Assembly (NCBI GenBank): GCA_024516155.1
Contig: JAJJXM010000045.1
Location: 481,715-545,714 of the forward strand
Direction: 5' to 3'
Length of the DNA: 64,000 nt
DNA from: Pyronema omphalodes
Taxonomy: Eukaryota > Ascomycota > Pezizomycetes > Pezizales > Pyronemataceae
Part shown: one piece after another, positions 51,278-63,486 of the stretch
Layout of the letters: the number at the start of each line of letters is the position of its first letter
How positions within the stretch are numbered: the first letter of the stretch is position 1
The notes under the pieces: generated by a model
Seen by the model: the letters and a program-made list of their open reading frames with translations, nothing else
Database searches by the model: none
Told to the model about the DNA's origin: nothing
Made by a program: the position numbers and the translations under genes

Positions 51278-52064
51278 TATCAGAATCCGTATCCACGGTT
51301 ACTGACGACAGGCAGCGCGGGGGTTTCGGCGGCGAGGAGAGCGGCGGCGGGTTAGGTAAGGCTGGTAAGTTGGGAATGGGCAAGGGTTTGTGGGCTGGGA
51401 AATCACAGGTGAGTTTGGAGAGATGGGAAATCACAAGGGAACTTTGTAGATAGGATTGTGGTAAATAGAAACTTGATTGCGTGAAGAAATAAACTACATA
51501 CAAATTTCCTCCTCTTATACTTGTTCCTTCATGACTCGTGACTCAGCATTCTCCGCCTGCGGAGAATGCTTCCAATGCTAACCGCCGTGATACTACATAC
51601 ATGACCAACATTCCCCAACATTTGCCAACCGCCGTAATTCCAAATAAGAAAGCAAGATAACTAACCGCCATAATTCCAAATAATAAACAAGGAAAGAGTA
51701 CATACCAAAAGAGATAACTACCGGCTAACCGCCGTGATTCCAAATAGCAAAGAAAGAGTACATACTGAAAGAGATAACTTCCTGGCTAACCGCCGTGATT
51801 CCAAATAGTAAAGAAAGAGTACATACCAAAAGAGAGAAGTAAAAGATTCCAACAATTTCCTAGCCGCCGTAATACCTAAAAGAAATCCAAATAAGAAATA
51901 ACTCCGAACATATGAAAATCCTCGGCAAGGGGCCCAGCCCCTTGCCCTAACGCTATCCCTTCACTTCATGACAGCGTAGCAGGTTGCTAGGGTGATGACG
52001 ATCACCCATAGCCCTGCGGTGGTGACGGCGGAGGCCAGGAGCATGTCACGGGAGCGTTGTGACA
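51278..52064 (-). repeat. Gypsy-A 3' LTR, minus strand
   Basis: 787 bp. In minus orientation it starts TGTCAC at 52064 and ends CTGATA at 51278. Hairpin, tandem ACGGCGG units and TATA box are present. The G-rich tract (CCCCCCTCC, 52071-52079) beside it is the polypurine tract. Confidence 0.9.
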
Positions 52065-52622
52065 TAAGCCCCCCCTCCAGGCCGGACTCCGGCGAGGAGT
52101 AGGCAGTCCTCAACGCGGGCCTCCGGATGGGGGACCGTCCCCGATACTGCCTTCCCCGACGTCGGCGACGTACGGCGTCCTGGGTGATGTCCTCGAGGAC
52201 ATAAGGCGGTATTTGCTCTTGTTGGTGTCCTAAGGGGGGCGCCGTTATTTGTTCTTGTTGGTGCCCTGAGGAGAACGGGGGTATTTGATCTTGTTGGTGC
52301 CCTGAGGCGGGGGGCTCCGGGGATCCGAACAAGGGCGGATGTCAGGTCGTTGGTTGGTCGGTAGTCGACGGTGGGGAGATGCTGTTCCGGCTCCGCTGTC
52401 TGATAGAAAGACAGGTTGATCGCCACCTTCTCGTGGTCCGAGGGTCCCGTCATCATAATCACTGGGAGTTGGTGTCGAATCGTATGGATGGTGGAGTCCT
52501 CCGATTCCAGTTCGCGGGGACGGGGTGGTTCGTTTCCTGATTTTCCGTAGGGACGGGAGGTTCCTTTCCTGTCCCAGGCTCGTCCTTGCAGGGGTGGTAT
52601 TGTTGCCGGGGTTTCCGTGGGG
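51961..52622 (-). pseudogene. Gypsy-A third ORF, C-terminal half (minus copy)
   Basis: The minus frame 52332-51961 contains the GHQQ-x-QI repeats, PPYVLEDITQD and the basic patch, and ends in the LTR with the hydrophobic tail and VMK, as in 22762-23829. The upstream part (52622-52335) is in another frame (TPARTSLGQERNLP). The LINE-b composite splits the ORF at 52622/57908. Confidence 0.8.
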
Positions 52623-52623
52623 G

Positions 52624-54180
52624 TTTGTTTGTTTGTTTGTTCTCTCATTACTTGTTTGCAACCCGAAGGTTATGACAAGGGACAGATAAATACAAAAGAG
52701 AAGAAGAAAGAAATGTAAAAGCAAAAACCCAGTCTCCACCTCTACCAGTCTCCTCCTCTTGATCGTTGTGGTTGTGGGGTCTGTCCCCACTGTTACTACG
52801 GGGGTTTCTTGTCCAAGCGCGTCTGATGTTCCAAGTGCCCTGCTTGCACAGAGGCCGCCTCGCCGGGCTCCTCCCTTTCCTCCTGCCTTCCCCTCCCATT
52901 TTTAACCATTTGTCCTCCTTTATTTCCTCCACAAAGCAAAAACGAAACCAAAGCAAAGTTTAAACAGCCTCCGGGCCACCCGTGCCCCCGCTCTCCTCCC
53001 CTCTCTCACCTCCTCCGCGGGTGTCTCCTGACTCTTTGCCCTTTGAGACACCCGGGCTGCCCTGCCCCTCTTCTCCTCCCTCTCTCCCCTTCTCCTTCCT
53101 TCTTCCTCAGCCTTCTCGCTGCTCCCCCTCGCCTCTCTCCCCTTCTTGTCGGTGGTGTTGTCAGTCCAAGATTGCCATTCCCAAGCACAATCTGGACGTT
53201 GATGCCTCCGCTCTTGACGACTTCTGCCCAAGTCTTCTTTGCAGAGGAGGTTGTCGTTCTGGGTTGGTGGGTATTCTTTCCCCGGCCACCATTCTTTGTT
53301 GTAGGGGTCTTGCTGGGTGGCGCTGCCGTAGGTGTCGTCTCCTTCGCTTTCTGCTTCTTCCTCTGTGTAGCCTTCGCCTCCACAGTCTTCCATCCGTCGG
53401 TCTCAGCAGGGGCAGTGCCTGGGGCGTCGGGTAGAGGTGTGTCTGAGCAGATGAACTGTCAGGGTGAGGTTCCGGTGTCGCTTCGGTCGACGTGATCGCG
53501 AGGAGAGGTAGGGGGGACATAGGCTTGAGGGCATCAATCTTGTCCTGGGCGGCGGTAGTCGCATGTTTCGAGTGCATCAGGCTTCGCACCGGTGATGCCG
53601 CTCTCGGTTTGTGGTTCACTGGTCTTCTGTTTGTCGGTGAGGTGGGTTCGGTGTTCTGGTCGCTTCCCCTTCGCTTTCTCTTGCCAGGAGGGTTGCGAAC
53701 AGCGTCCAGGACATCCTGAATGTCATGTTGGACGACGGACAGTTGCATAGTCATCTCTTCCATCGCTGAGGAAGAGGCCGTGAGGTTCGGTGAGGGGGCG
53801 CCGAAATGACTTGTTGCTGTTCGTCGATTTTCTTCGTCAGGGCGTCCACAGCAGCCTTGAGAGCTGCTGTTTCTGCCTGTGTAGAGTCGTATGCTGCGCG
53901 CAGCTTCGTGTTTTCGCCGTCAGATGTTGAATTTCGTCATCATGACGTCGAATCTGTGGCGCATCTCATCGCTGTTGTTGCGTATGGTGTCATCGAGGGT
54001 ATTGAAGCGACGCTGTGTGTCCTGGTGGATCTGTGTATCCCCAGGAAGCTGGCTCCAGTGACTTGGGGGTAGCTGTCATAAAACAGTTGGTCAAGGGGGC
54101 ATAATTGTCATCAACCAGGGCTGCCTGATTAATGGCAGATACAATATTGCGACGGTATGTGCTGAACCGGCTTTGGTCAG
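52624..54180 (-). mobile_element. LINE-b half element with (AAAC)n tail
   Basis: Minus strand: ORF1 sequence (54180 to about 53000, including MEEMTMQLSVVQHDIQDVL and KKTWAEVVKSGGIN) runs directly into a 3' UTR with the GGAGGAAATAAAGG block. It ends with the hairpin AACC-TTCG-GGTT (about 52659-52672) and AAAC repeats. ORF2 is absent. The 5' end starts CAACTGACCAAAG, exactly where the deletion junction lies in the next LINE-b. It is flanked on the right by that LINE's own tail. Confidence 0.72.
52920..53763 (-). pseudogene. LINE-b ORF1 C-terminal part
   Basis: Overlapping minus frames (53763-53161, 53393-52920, 53383-53006) encode the same sequence as 8660-9290: DAVRNPPGKRKRRGSDQN, ITSTEATPEP, PRTTTSSAKKTWAE. 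Lys/Arg-rich with no zinc knuckle. Continuous except for one or two shifts. Confidence 0.65.
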
Positions 54181-54235
54181 TTGTCTGTTTGTTTGTTTGT
54201 TTGTTCTCTCATTACTTGTTTGCAACCCGAAGGTT

Positions 54236-54990
54236 ATGACAAGGGACAGATAAATACAAAAGAGAAGAAGAAAGAATGTAAAAGCAAAAACCCAGTCTCC
54301 ACCTCTACCAGTCTCCTCCTCTTGATCGTTTGGTTGTGGGGTCTGTCCCACTGTATACCCCGGGGTTTCTTGTCCAGCGCGTCTGATGTCCCAAGTGCCC
54401 TGCTTGCACAGAGGCCGCCTGGCCGGGCTCCTCCCTTTCCTCCTCCCTTCCCCTTCCCATGTTTAGCATTTTACCGCCTTTGTTTCCTCGCGTACAAAAG
54501 AAAAGGTAACTCCCGTCGTCCTCCTCTGCCCCTTCCCCGCCCCTCTCTCTCCTTTCGCAGCGTCTCGCACTCCTCCCGCCCTTCGAACATAAGAAAAACA
54601 TCGTCGCACCCAAACAAAGGAAAGTACAAAAGAAACTCGTCTGCCCTCTCTCGCCTGCCGTCCCCGTCATCCCCTGCCTGTGCACCATTCCACCATCCGT
54701 TTCCCACCGCCGTACCATAAAACAACTCCAAACCCGTAAGACAAACAATTGAAAGACAAAGAAAGAAACTCAAAACACCCGAACCCCAAGCAGACCCAAG
54801 CAATGACCCCAGCCCGATCCCGTCACCGCGTTGCCCGTTCTCTTTCCCCCCGCCTATCCCTTTCTACCTTCCATTTGCTTGTCCCCTTTTTTTTTTTTTA
54901 AAACAGAAATCCTAAGTAAGAAAGCACTGCAAATCAGCGCGCGCGAAAGTTCCTAAGGTACTGCGGTCAGTGTGTAGTCAGCGGTAGGGG
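54236..54990 (-). other. LINE-b 3' UTR
   Basis: Pyrimidine-rich on the plus strand, with the conserved block as CTTTGTTTCCTCG (about 54478) and a T-run at 54888-54899. No gene is visible; Pro/Ser-rich frames are low-complexity shadows. Confidence 0.6.
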
Positions 54991-54991
54991 T

Positions 54992-57586
54992 CTATCCCCT
55001 TCTGCGAGGCTTCTCTAGCCGGGAGTGTGCCCAGGTCGAGGTGGCAACCTTGGTTGCAGAGATAAAGGTGGAAAGAGCCTTGGTGCCGGAGGGGGTGTCC
55101 AGAATGGTGTTTAGGTTGATCCGGGAGTGTTGTCTGAGTTTGAGGTCCTTCCTGAGTGTGGAGCGAGCGGCCTGGAAGTCGGGCAGCTCAGGAGGGAGGT
55201 GTCGAGGCGTCTGCGGTGGATGGATTGGGCGCTGCAGCTGGGGAGGGTATGCGTCAGATGGAGGGTGGGCCAAGCGTTGAGGAAGTACCCGTGGCCGGTG
55301 CGAAGACCCAGGATTGCAGTTGATATCCAGCGGGGGTTTTCGGTGTACGCAGTGTCCTTTTGCGGCGGTGTGTGGCGGCGTACGTGCGCGGTCGGGGGAA
55401 AGAGGTGAACCAGGTAGCCCAGTCTTCGGTTGTACCTCTCTCGAGCCCGGCGGCGTAGCCAAGTGAGGGATATCGGTAGTTTGTCGGCGTGGCGGTACTG
55501 TTGTCGCCTGTCGGGCCAGTTTGTCGGCGGCTTCGTTTCCGGGGACGCTAGTGTGTCCTGGGACCAGTGGATGGTAATTGAGGTAGTGTAGGTGTGAAGG
55601 TCGTGAGCGGTGTTGTGGATGGCCCAGGCGAGCTCCTGGCCGGGGCCTCGACGGAGGGTGAGAGGCTCGACGTATCGCAGATTGGTTGTCGGTAAAAACG
55701 TGGAGTGTTTGTCGTATAGGTCGTTGCGTCGAATGTGTCAGGCATGTCGGAGTCCTTCGTGGATGGCCATAACTTCCGCGTCGAAGACTTCTGTTCTGTC
55801 GCCCATGGGCACTATGGAGGACAGGACGTGGCAGCCGTGGGGGATGGTGTATCCTGCGCCTGTTATGCCGTCAAGTTGAGAGCCGTCCGTGTACAGTAGG
55901 ATAGTATCCGATCGTTGGCGAAGGGCGTGGAGGAGGAGGAGGTGGTCGTCGGCAGCTACAGCCTTGGGGAGGAGGAGATGTCGATCGTTAATGTAGGGGC
56001 GAGGTTGTCATCGGGGATGTTTTGGGAGGTTTCTCGATTTCGGCGTTTGGTTGGACCCACGGGGAGAGGGTGCTGATGACGTGCAGGAGCGGGACGGGGC
56101 TTGTCCTGGGACGTGCCACGGGTGGTCGTACTCGGTGTCCGGGTTGATGGAGGCATCCTCGATACTCGGGGCGGGAAACGAGACGGGGCAGCGTGTGATG
56201 ATAGGATGCGAAGCGGGTAGAGTGAGGGTGCGCAGGGCGTATCTCCGCTGGCGGTTGTCAAGACGTATTGTGACGGGGGGGAGTGCGGATTCATTGTGCA
56301 GGGCCAGGATCGGAGTAGAGGTGAAAGCGTTGAGAATCCTGCGGAGGGCGGTGTTCTGTTGATTCTGGAGGGTGCGGGCAAGGTCTTTTGTTGGTTCCAC
56401 CATATCTGCGCCGTAGTCTGCTCTCGACTGGACACACGCCTGGTAGATTAGTCTTGTAGCAGGGGGGACAGACCTGTTTCGTACCGTGCTAACTACACAG
56501 TGCGTTCAGAGTTCTTTGCGCGGCGGTTACTCGTCTAGCTACATGTTTTCTAAAGTTAAGTTTCCTATCTAATACAGGCCTATCCACCTCACAAACGTCC
56601 TTCTCTCCTCCTTGTGTTATCGTGTGTGATAACTGTACCGTTTGGTAACTTAACTTTTTCCTCCTCAGTGATGCTATCGGTGCGTGCCCAGTGGAAATGC
56701 AGGAGCTCTGACTTGGCATCGTCAATGCAACGGCGTTTGCGTCGGCCCACCGAAAGGCTGTTGTCGTAATGTCTCAAGTGCGCGGGCGTTCGCTTTCTGG
56801 TGCGTCCCTGGACGACGATCGCTACGTCGTCAATGTAGCTAGGTGTCCAGGCGTACGGGTGTACCTGCGCTAGTTCGTCGAATAATGGGCGGAGGTATAA
56901 TAAGAAAAGTATGGGGGATGCAGGGGAACCTTGTGGGATGCCTGTTTGCACTGGGCGTTGCGCGTGTCAGTTCGCCCATCGAACGCTAGTAGGCGATCGT
57001 GCGATCTGCGAGGAGGAAGACTGGCACCACGATACTACTGGTCGCGGGGCACCCAAGCTGTCGTAATGTTTGTTGGAGGCGGTCAGCAGGACGTTGTCGA
57101 ACGCTCCACGAACATCGAGGAAGAGGGCAGAGGTTAGCATTCCGTGAGATTTCCCAATCTCGACGTCGTGCACCAGCGCCATCGCCGCGTCAATTGCTAT
57201 CTCTGCGGGCGTCCACCTATTGGTCCCTATGTAGTAAGTCGTGAGAGTCTGCCATGTGCCTAGGCAGTGGCCATTAGTTTTTCGAGGGTCTTCTCAAGGC
57301 AGTTTAGGAGCGCAATCGGACGGTATGCCTTTGGGATTGCTGTAATCCGGCTTGTTAGGTTGGCGATAATGACTGTGGTGGCCTGGCGCCAGCATCGCGG
57401 ATGGTAGCCTACCGTCCCTAATGTGGCGTAGAGGTTGTCATGTGTTCGGGGATGGCAAGTTTGGTCAGTTGTCGCTTGTTGCTGGTGTGTTGAAGCCGAA
57501 GGAACTGGTGATCCCCAAGACCACGCTCTGGAAGGGTTTTCCAGTGAAGTTTCCATCAACTTCATCAACTTTTCCATCTCTTCCAT
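54992..57586 (-). pseudogene. LINE-b RT and RNase H
   Basis: The minus frame 57586-57260 contains the fusion: the ORF1 piece SPVPSASTHQQQATT continues as NLYATLGTVGYHPRCWRQATTVII, AYRPIALLNCLEKTLEKLMA of RT. RT follows with ALFLDVRGAFDNVL (57182-56967), TGIPQGSPASPILFLLYLRP and SYIDDVAIV (56951-56589). RNase H is at 55880-54992 (YTDGSQLDGITGAGYTI, RTEVFDAEVMAIH), with TAHDLH and the C-terminal NLNTILDTPSGTKALSTFISA. YIDD is intact. There are several shifts. Confidence 0.8.
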
Positions 57587-57907
57587 CGAAGTAGGATTAG
57601 ATCCATCATGAGGAAGGTCGGCTAGACATTATACGCGTTTCCGGACCGTTTCGATCGTTGGGCGTTGTTCTGTCGTTGTTTTGGCGACATTTCGTGAGGT
57701 GGGGTAAGCCAAAACTCGTGAAAACTCTGATTTTGCGACAAAAGTCAACAAAACAACGTAGATTCCCTGAAAATTCAGAGAATAACGTAACAGAGTGCTG
57801 CGAATCCGAATCCGATGAGAAAACCGGGGGTTTCGGTGCTCGTTGTTGAGAATGCAGGGGGGGGGGTCGCCGTTGCCGTGTTGTGTTTTTCACTGATTGG
57901 AAGGTGT

Positions 57908-58317
57908 GGTTTCCGTGGGGGGTTTCCATCCTCTGAGACCGCATCTCTGGTCGTGTCCGTCTTTGTTGACCAGGAATTTACACATTGCAGAGTCTCTTTC
58001 CTTTCTGCCATGCCTTGCAGGCCTTTTGCGGGTCCATCCTTCGGTGTCGGATCACCCATTCTAACTCGGGGTCATGTAGCTGCCCGCAGCTACATGATTT
58101 TTTTATGCGTGCCGCAATTGCTTGCGCCACCGCTGGAAATGATTGTTGTTTAATTTCGATTGGAGGTGAATGGAGCAGGAGTCGTTGTTGCAGAACGACC
58201 AGTGTAGTTCTGCGTGCGGGATCATGGGGGGGGGGATTTCTTTTCTGCCGGGGGAGTAGGGGTTCGGTACCAGCCCAAAGAGGACGGGGGGTCCTCGGAG
58301 TCCGTTCTATCGTCCAT
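57908..58317 (-). pseudogene. Gypsy-A third ORF, N-terminal half (minus copy)
   Basis: The start codon (58315-58317) overlaps the Pol stop as in the plus copy (CATTA on the plus strand). The Cys-rich region CNNDSC, SCSCGQLHD and NVCKF is present, with the CATGTAGCTG hairpin, but one base is lost near 58140. It ends at the 13 bp target site of the LINE-b composite. Confidence 0.78.
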
Positions 58318-61300
58318 TACAGCTGTGGGGCAGGTTTATTAGGGTACCTGCGGTGGAATTGGTGATGGCGTCGGGGGAGTTTTGGAAATGTCGGCGGGGT
58401 ACCAGGTCGTATCGGGGTCGTGGAAACCCGTCCACTTAACTCGATATTGTATCTGACCCCGGTGGCGTCGAGAATCCACTATCTCCTCAACTTCCCACTC
58501 TTCCTCGTCGTCGAGGACAATGGGTAGCGGAGGGGGCTGAATATGGCCTGGGATGGTGGTCGAAGTGGGTTGAGACGGTTCTAGAAGGGAGATGTGAAAT
58601 ACTGGATGGATCTTTGCGTTTGGGGGGAGGTCCAGTTTATAAGCTCGCGACCCTACCTTAGACAAGATAGTGTAGGGCCCCAATAGCTTGTAATCGAGCT
58701 TGTTGGAGGGTCGGGTGGTTTTCACATTCTTCCTCTTCAGCCAGACCCGATCTCCCACTCGAAGGACCGGATCCGGGTGTCGATGCCGGTTCGCCTGTTC
58801 TGCATGAGCAGTCTGGGCATAGTGGACCTCTGGCTTCAGATCCTCGTGAAGTCGGTTGAGGGCGCCAACATATCTGGAGACCTCGGGGTTTCCTTCCGCG
58901 ACTTCACCCAGCGGCTGGGTAAACGGGGATGATATCCGTAATTCGCGAGAAGGGGGACACCTTGGTCGTTCCTGAGCGGGAGTTGTTGTAGCAGAACTCC
59001 GCCATAGGAAGGAGTTGGTTCCAATTGTCCTGTTGATAGTTACAATACGCCCTGAGGTATTGTTCGAGGATCGCATTGACCCTCTCTGTCTGTCCGTCGG
59101 ACTCTGGGTGAAACGCCGTACTCAGGTCCTCGTGGTTCCCATTGCCTCCATAACCCTGTTCCAGAACTGAGAGGTGAATAGAGACCCCCGATCCGAGATG
59201 ATGCTGCTCGGGAGTCCGTGGGCCCGTACCACATGTGTGAGAAACCCGTCCGCAAGTTCCCTGGGTCCCATAGTGTCCTTACATGCTACGAAGTGCGCCA
59301 TCTTCGTCAAGCGGTCCACAATCACCCATATTGCATTCATTCCCCCATCTTCCGGAAGACCTGTGATAAAATCCATGGAGAGGATTCCCATGGTCTTTCT
59401 GGAATCTGTAACGGTCGTAAGAGGCCGAAGGGGGCGTGCTTAATGGGCTTGATACGTTTATAGGTATCACAGTAGTCGACATATCGAGTCACATACTGTC
59501 GTTGTTGTGGCCAATAAAATTCCGGCTGACCAACTCCAGGTCCTTGCCCTTCCCGGATGCCCCGCGGCCTGGGAGTCGTGATGCTGTCGTAAAATTTGTA
59601 ACCTCAGGTCGTCGTCGAAGGACCCATATCAATCCCTCGTATAGGAGTAACCCATCCTTTTCCTCGCATAACCCCAAGGGGACCTATTGTCTCGGGCTAT
59701 CCCTTCCCGAAGTTTGCGGATTACCTCCTGGAGTTCCGTATCGGTCCTCGTTTTTTCCCGAATTTTGGTAAGGAGGGGGTGTCCGGGGTGAGTTTTATCA
59801 ATTGTGTCTCGTTCACATGAAAGACTTCCTGGGGAAGGAGGACTCGGCTTCGGTTCTGCCGGTGCTTCATCTCCCCTTCCCAGGGAGAGTCTCCTGACTC
59901 TCGGGACATATGTCGGGTTTTCCTGCCAACTTCCCCGGACGATACGTGATCGTGAAGTCATAGTTAGCCAGTTGTTCCGCCCATCGGGCCTGTCGGAGGT
60001 TGAGGTCCCTCTTTGTTTGCCAATATTCTAGGTTTTTATGGTCTGACAGTATCCGGATACTGTGTTTCGTCGATTTGCAGTACGTCGACCACTTGTCCAA
60101 TGCCTCCACTATTGCCAGGAGCTCCTTATCGTGGATGTCGTAATTGAGCTCCGCTTCTTTTAATTTCTTGAAAAATAGGCAAGGGGGTGCAGTACGTTGG
60201 AGTCGTCGGGTTGTGAGCAGACTGCCCCGATGGCATAGTCTGAGGCGTCTGTTTCCAGGGTGAGTGGCCGATCCGGGTCGAAATGTTGCAGGATCGGTTG
60301 GGATATCATTGCCGTCTTCAGTTGCTCAAAGGCCTGTTGTGTCTCGTCGTTCCATTCCCAGGGTACCTGTTTTTTCGTCAATCGTGTCATGGCGTGGTGA
60401 TCTTGCTGAAATCCGGATGAATCGACGGTAAAAGTTGGCGAATCCCAGGAAACTTTGGACTCCCTTCACATTTACCGGTTCCTTCCATTCCTTAACCGCC
60501 CTAATTTTCTCGGGGTCCATCTGCAACCCTGTGGGGAGATGATGTATCCCAGGTATTCCGCCTTTTTGTGGTGGAATTCACATTTCGAGGGTTTCAGGGT
60601 CAGTCCTACGTCCCTTAACCTTTCCAGGACCATGCGTACGGTCTCTGATGCTCCGCCAGATCATCCGAGTAGATCAATATGTCGTCGAGATAGGCGATGC
60701 AAAAGATGTCAAGGGTAATCACTTAAGACTTCGTTCATCCATCGTTGAAACGAAGCTGGAGCATTTGTCAAACCAAATGGCATCACCAAATACTCGTATG
60801 ACCGTACTTGGTACGGAACGCAGTTTTCCATTCTCTCCTGTGGCTATTCGGAGGTTATGGTATGCATCTCGCACATCTAATTTGGTATAGATCTTGGCGT
60901 TGGAAAGTCTATCCAACGCTTCCCCTATCAGCGGGAGTGGGGTGCGATCCTTGATTGTGATTTCGTTGAGTCGTCGGTAGTCGACGATAACCGTAGGGTA
61001 CCATCCTTTTCTTAACGAAATGGATTGGGGCTCCCGCTGGAGACGTCGACCGTCGGACCCAACCCTCTTTTCATTCTCTTCCAAGTAATCCCTTAGTACT
61101 CGCGGCGTTCCTCATCGAGGGCTCGCAGGGGTTCGAACGGCGGAACCTTTCCGTCCATCAAGGGGATCCTGTGGTCATGATGTCGGTGCGGAGCAACCCT
61201 ACCGCCTCTTTTTCCCTAAATACGGAGAGGTAATCTGCATATTCCGGGGGTATTATTTCTTCCAGGGAGTCAGGTTTGTTCTTCCCCGCTCGGATTATGG

Positions 61301-61951
61301 TACTCGCGAGTTCCAATTCCCCGGAAGTGGCAATTGATTTGGCGGGAGCGGGAGCGGTTTCCAGTTCCCCGGCTCTTCCTGGTTGGTTGGCGCAGAGCGG
61401 TTGATTTGGCGGGGCGAGGTTTCCCAGTTCCCCGGTTCCTTCTGGTTGGCTGGCGCTTGGGGGGTTGCCGCGAAGCGCACTGAGGCGAGTCGGGATCGAC
61501 CTCGGTGGATTCCGCGCGCCTAGATCCCTGTACGCTTTCCATATCCTCGTCCTCCGACTCTTCCACTTCTTCTCCTTCTTCATCCTCTTCTATACTTTCT
61601 CCCCAGATCTCTTGGATGCGAAGCTCCATCTTCCTCATCCATCTGGAGCATCTCCTTCGGCCCTTCCATACCATAGGCGTGCTCCGCTTCCTCGTGTATC
61701 CGTGATTATATTCTTTTTCTGCCCCCCGTTCCGACACGGTTGTGGCATGGGGCGAGGTAGGAAGGCAGTTCTTTCCGCATTTCTCGGAGTTGAAGACAAT
61801 CCTTCCTTCTTTCCAGTCGATGCTGGGGTTGTGTTTCCGCAACCAAGGCAGTCCCAGGATAATGGGTGCGTTGCCAATGGTAATACTGTGGAGCCGAATA
61901 TCTTCCCTATGATCGTTGATCACCATGGTCCCCATGGCATCGTGGGTCACT
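58315..61951 (-). pseudogene. pol: Gypsy-A Pol (minus copy), N-terminus lost
   Basis: It is collinear with 19100-22762: chromodomain and GPY region (58339-59076), integrase (59122-59391: [32 protein letters not shown]), RNase H (59867-60390, [13 protein letters not shown]), RT (60326-61084: [30 protein letters not shown]) and the linker and protease end (61270-61950). About ten one-base shifts break it while the residue identity stays high. It stops at GTGGGTCACT (61951) where a 38 bp LTR piece begins, so the protease active site is missing. Confidence 0.85.
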
Positions 61952-61989
61952 TGTCACAACGCTCCCGTGACATGCTCCTGGCCTCCGCC
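61952..61989 (+). repeat. 38 bp Gypsy-A LTR start at rearrangement junction
   Basis: TGTCACAACGCTCCCGTGAC and the following CCTCCGCC match the first 38 bases of the Gypsy-A LTR, in plus orientation, opposite to the surrounding element. The left side is Pol (minus), and the right side jumps into the middle of LINE-b RT. The piece contains TGTCAC/GTGACA, a small inverted repeat. Confidence 0.8.
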
Positions 61990-63067
61990 TCCCTGGACGA
62001 CGATCGCTACGTCGTCAATGTAGCTAGGTGTCCAGGCGTAAGGGTGTACTGCGCTAGTTCGTCGAATAATGGGCGGAGGTAATAAGAAAAGTATGGGGGA
62101 TGCAGGGAACCTTGTGGGATGCCTGTTTGCACTGGGCGTTGCGTGTCAGTTCGCCCATCGAACGCTAGAGCGATCGTGCGATCTGCGAGGAAAGATGGCA
62201 CCAGATATACTGGTCGCGGGCACCCAAGCTGTCGTAATGTTGTTGGAGGCGGTCAGCAGAGGACGTTGTCGAAACGCTCCACGAACATCGAGGAGAGGGC
62301 AAGGTTAGCATTCCGTGAGATTTCCCATCTCGACGTCGTGCACCAGCGCCATCGCCGCGTCAATTCTGATCTCTGCGGGCGTCACCTATTTGGTCCCTAT
62401 GTAGTAAGTCGTGAGAGTCTGCCATCGTGCCTAGGCGAGTGGCCATTAGTTTTTCGAGGGTCTTCTCAAGGCAGTTTAGGAGCGCAATCGGACGGTATGC
62501 CTTTGGATTGCTGTAATCCGGCTTGTTAGGTTGGCGATAATGACTGTGGTGCCTGGCGCCAGCATCGCGGATGGTAGCCTACCGTCCCTAATGTGGCGTA
62601 GAGGTTGTTCATGTGTTCGGGGATGGCAAGTTTGGTCAGTTGTCGCTTGTTGCTGGTGTGTTGACGCCGAAGGAACTGGTGATCCTGCCAAGACCACGCT
62701 CTGGAAGGGTTTTCCAGTGAAGTTTCCATCAACTTCATCAACTTTTCCATCTCTTCCATCGAAAGTAGGATTAGATCCATCATGAGGAAGGTCGGCTAGA
62801 ACATTATACGCGTTTCCGGACCGTTTCGATCGTTGGGCGTTGTTCTGTCGTTGTTTTGGCGACATTTCGTGAGGTGGGGTAAGCCAAAACTCGTGAAAAC
62901 TCTGATTTTGCGACAAAAGTCACAAAAACAACGTAGAATTCCCTGAAAATTCAGAGAATAACGTACAGAGTGCTGCGAATCCGAATCCGATGAGAAAACC
63001 GTGGGGTTTCGGTGCTCGTGTTGAGAATGCAGGGGGGGGGTCGCGTTGCCGTGTTGTGTTTTACCTG
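61990..63067 (-). pseudogene. Second copy of LINE-b 5' half (RT, fused ORF1 start, 5' UTR)
   Basis: Matches 56805-57893, including the same ORF1-to-RT fusion (TTTGGTCAGTTGTCGC at about 62634) and the same flanking Gypsy-A site. Minus frames 62916-62476 and 62783-62526 carry HEMSPKQRQNNAQRSK, FDGRDGKVDEVDGNF and NLYATLGTVGYHPRCW. It differs from the first copy mainly by one-base losses. Confidence 0.8.
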
Positions 63068-63486
63068 ATTGGAAAGGTGTGGTTTCGGGGGGGTTTCCAT
63101 CCTCTGATACCGCATCTCTGGTCGTGTCCGTCTTGTTGACCAGGAATTTACACACATTGCAGAGTCTCTTTCCTTTCTGCCATGCCTTGCAGGCCTTTTG
63201 CGGGTCCATCCTTCGGTGTCGGAACCCATTCTAACTCGGGGTCATGTAGCTGCCGCAGCTACATGATTTTTTATGCGTGCCGCAATTGCTTGCGCCACCG
63301 CTGGGAAATGATTGTTGTTTAATTCGATTGGAGGTGAATGGAGCAGGAGTCGTTGTTGCAGAACGACCAGTGTAGTTCTGCGTGCGGGATCGTGGGGTGG
63401 GGGGATTTCTTTTCTGCCGGGGGAGTAGGGGTTCGGTACCAGCCCAAAGAGGACGGGGGGTCCTCGGAGTTCGTTCTATCGTCCAT
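63068..63486 (-). pseudogene. Second copy of Gypsy-A third ORF N-terminus
   Basis: The start codon is 63484-63486, again overlapping the Pol stop. The Cys-rich part (MDPQKACKAWQKGKRLCNVC) is readable at 63209-63100 in one frame. It ends at the same LINE-b insertion site as the copy at 57908, so the two share one insertion event. Confidence 0.75.

Larger units (their letters stand above)
54181..57907 (-). mobile_element. LINE-b internally deleted element (ORF1 start fused to RT)
   Basis: Minus strand from 57907: a 5' UTR with the LINE-b 5' end (CGGCAACGGCGACC, about 57865-57890), the ORF1 start (MSPKQ region), then at about 57465 a jump into RT, RNase H and a 3' UTR with hairpin AACC-TTCG-GGTT and AAAC tail (54183-54235). 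The endonuclease and most of ORF1 are missing. Together with the half element at 52624-54180 it is flanked by GGTTTCCGTGGGG (52610-52622 and 57908-57920), a 13 bp duplication of Gypsy-A sequence. Confidence 0.75.
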
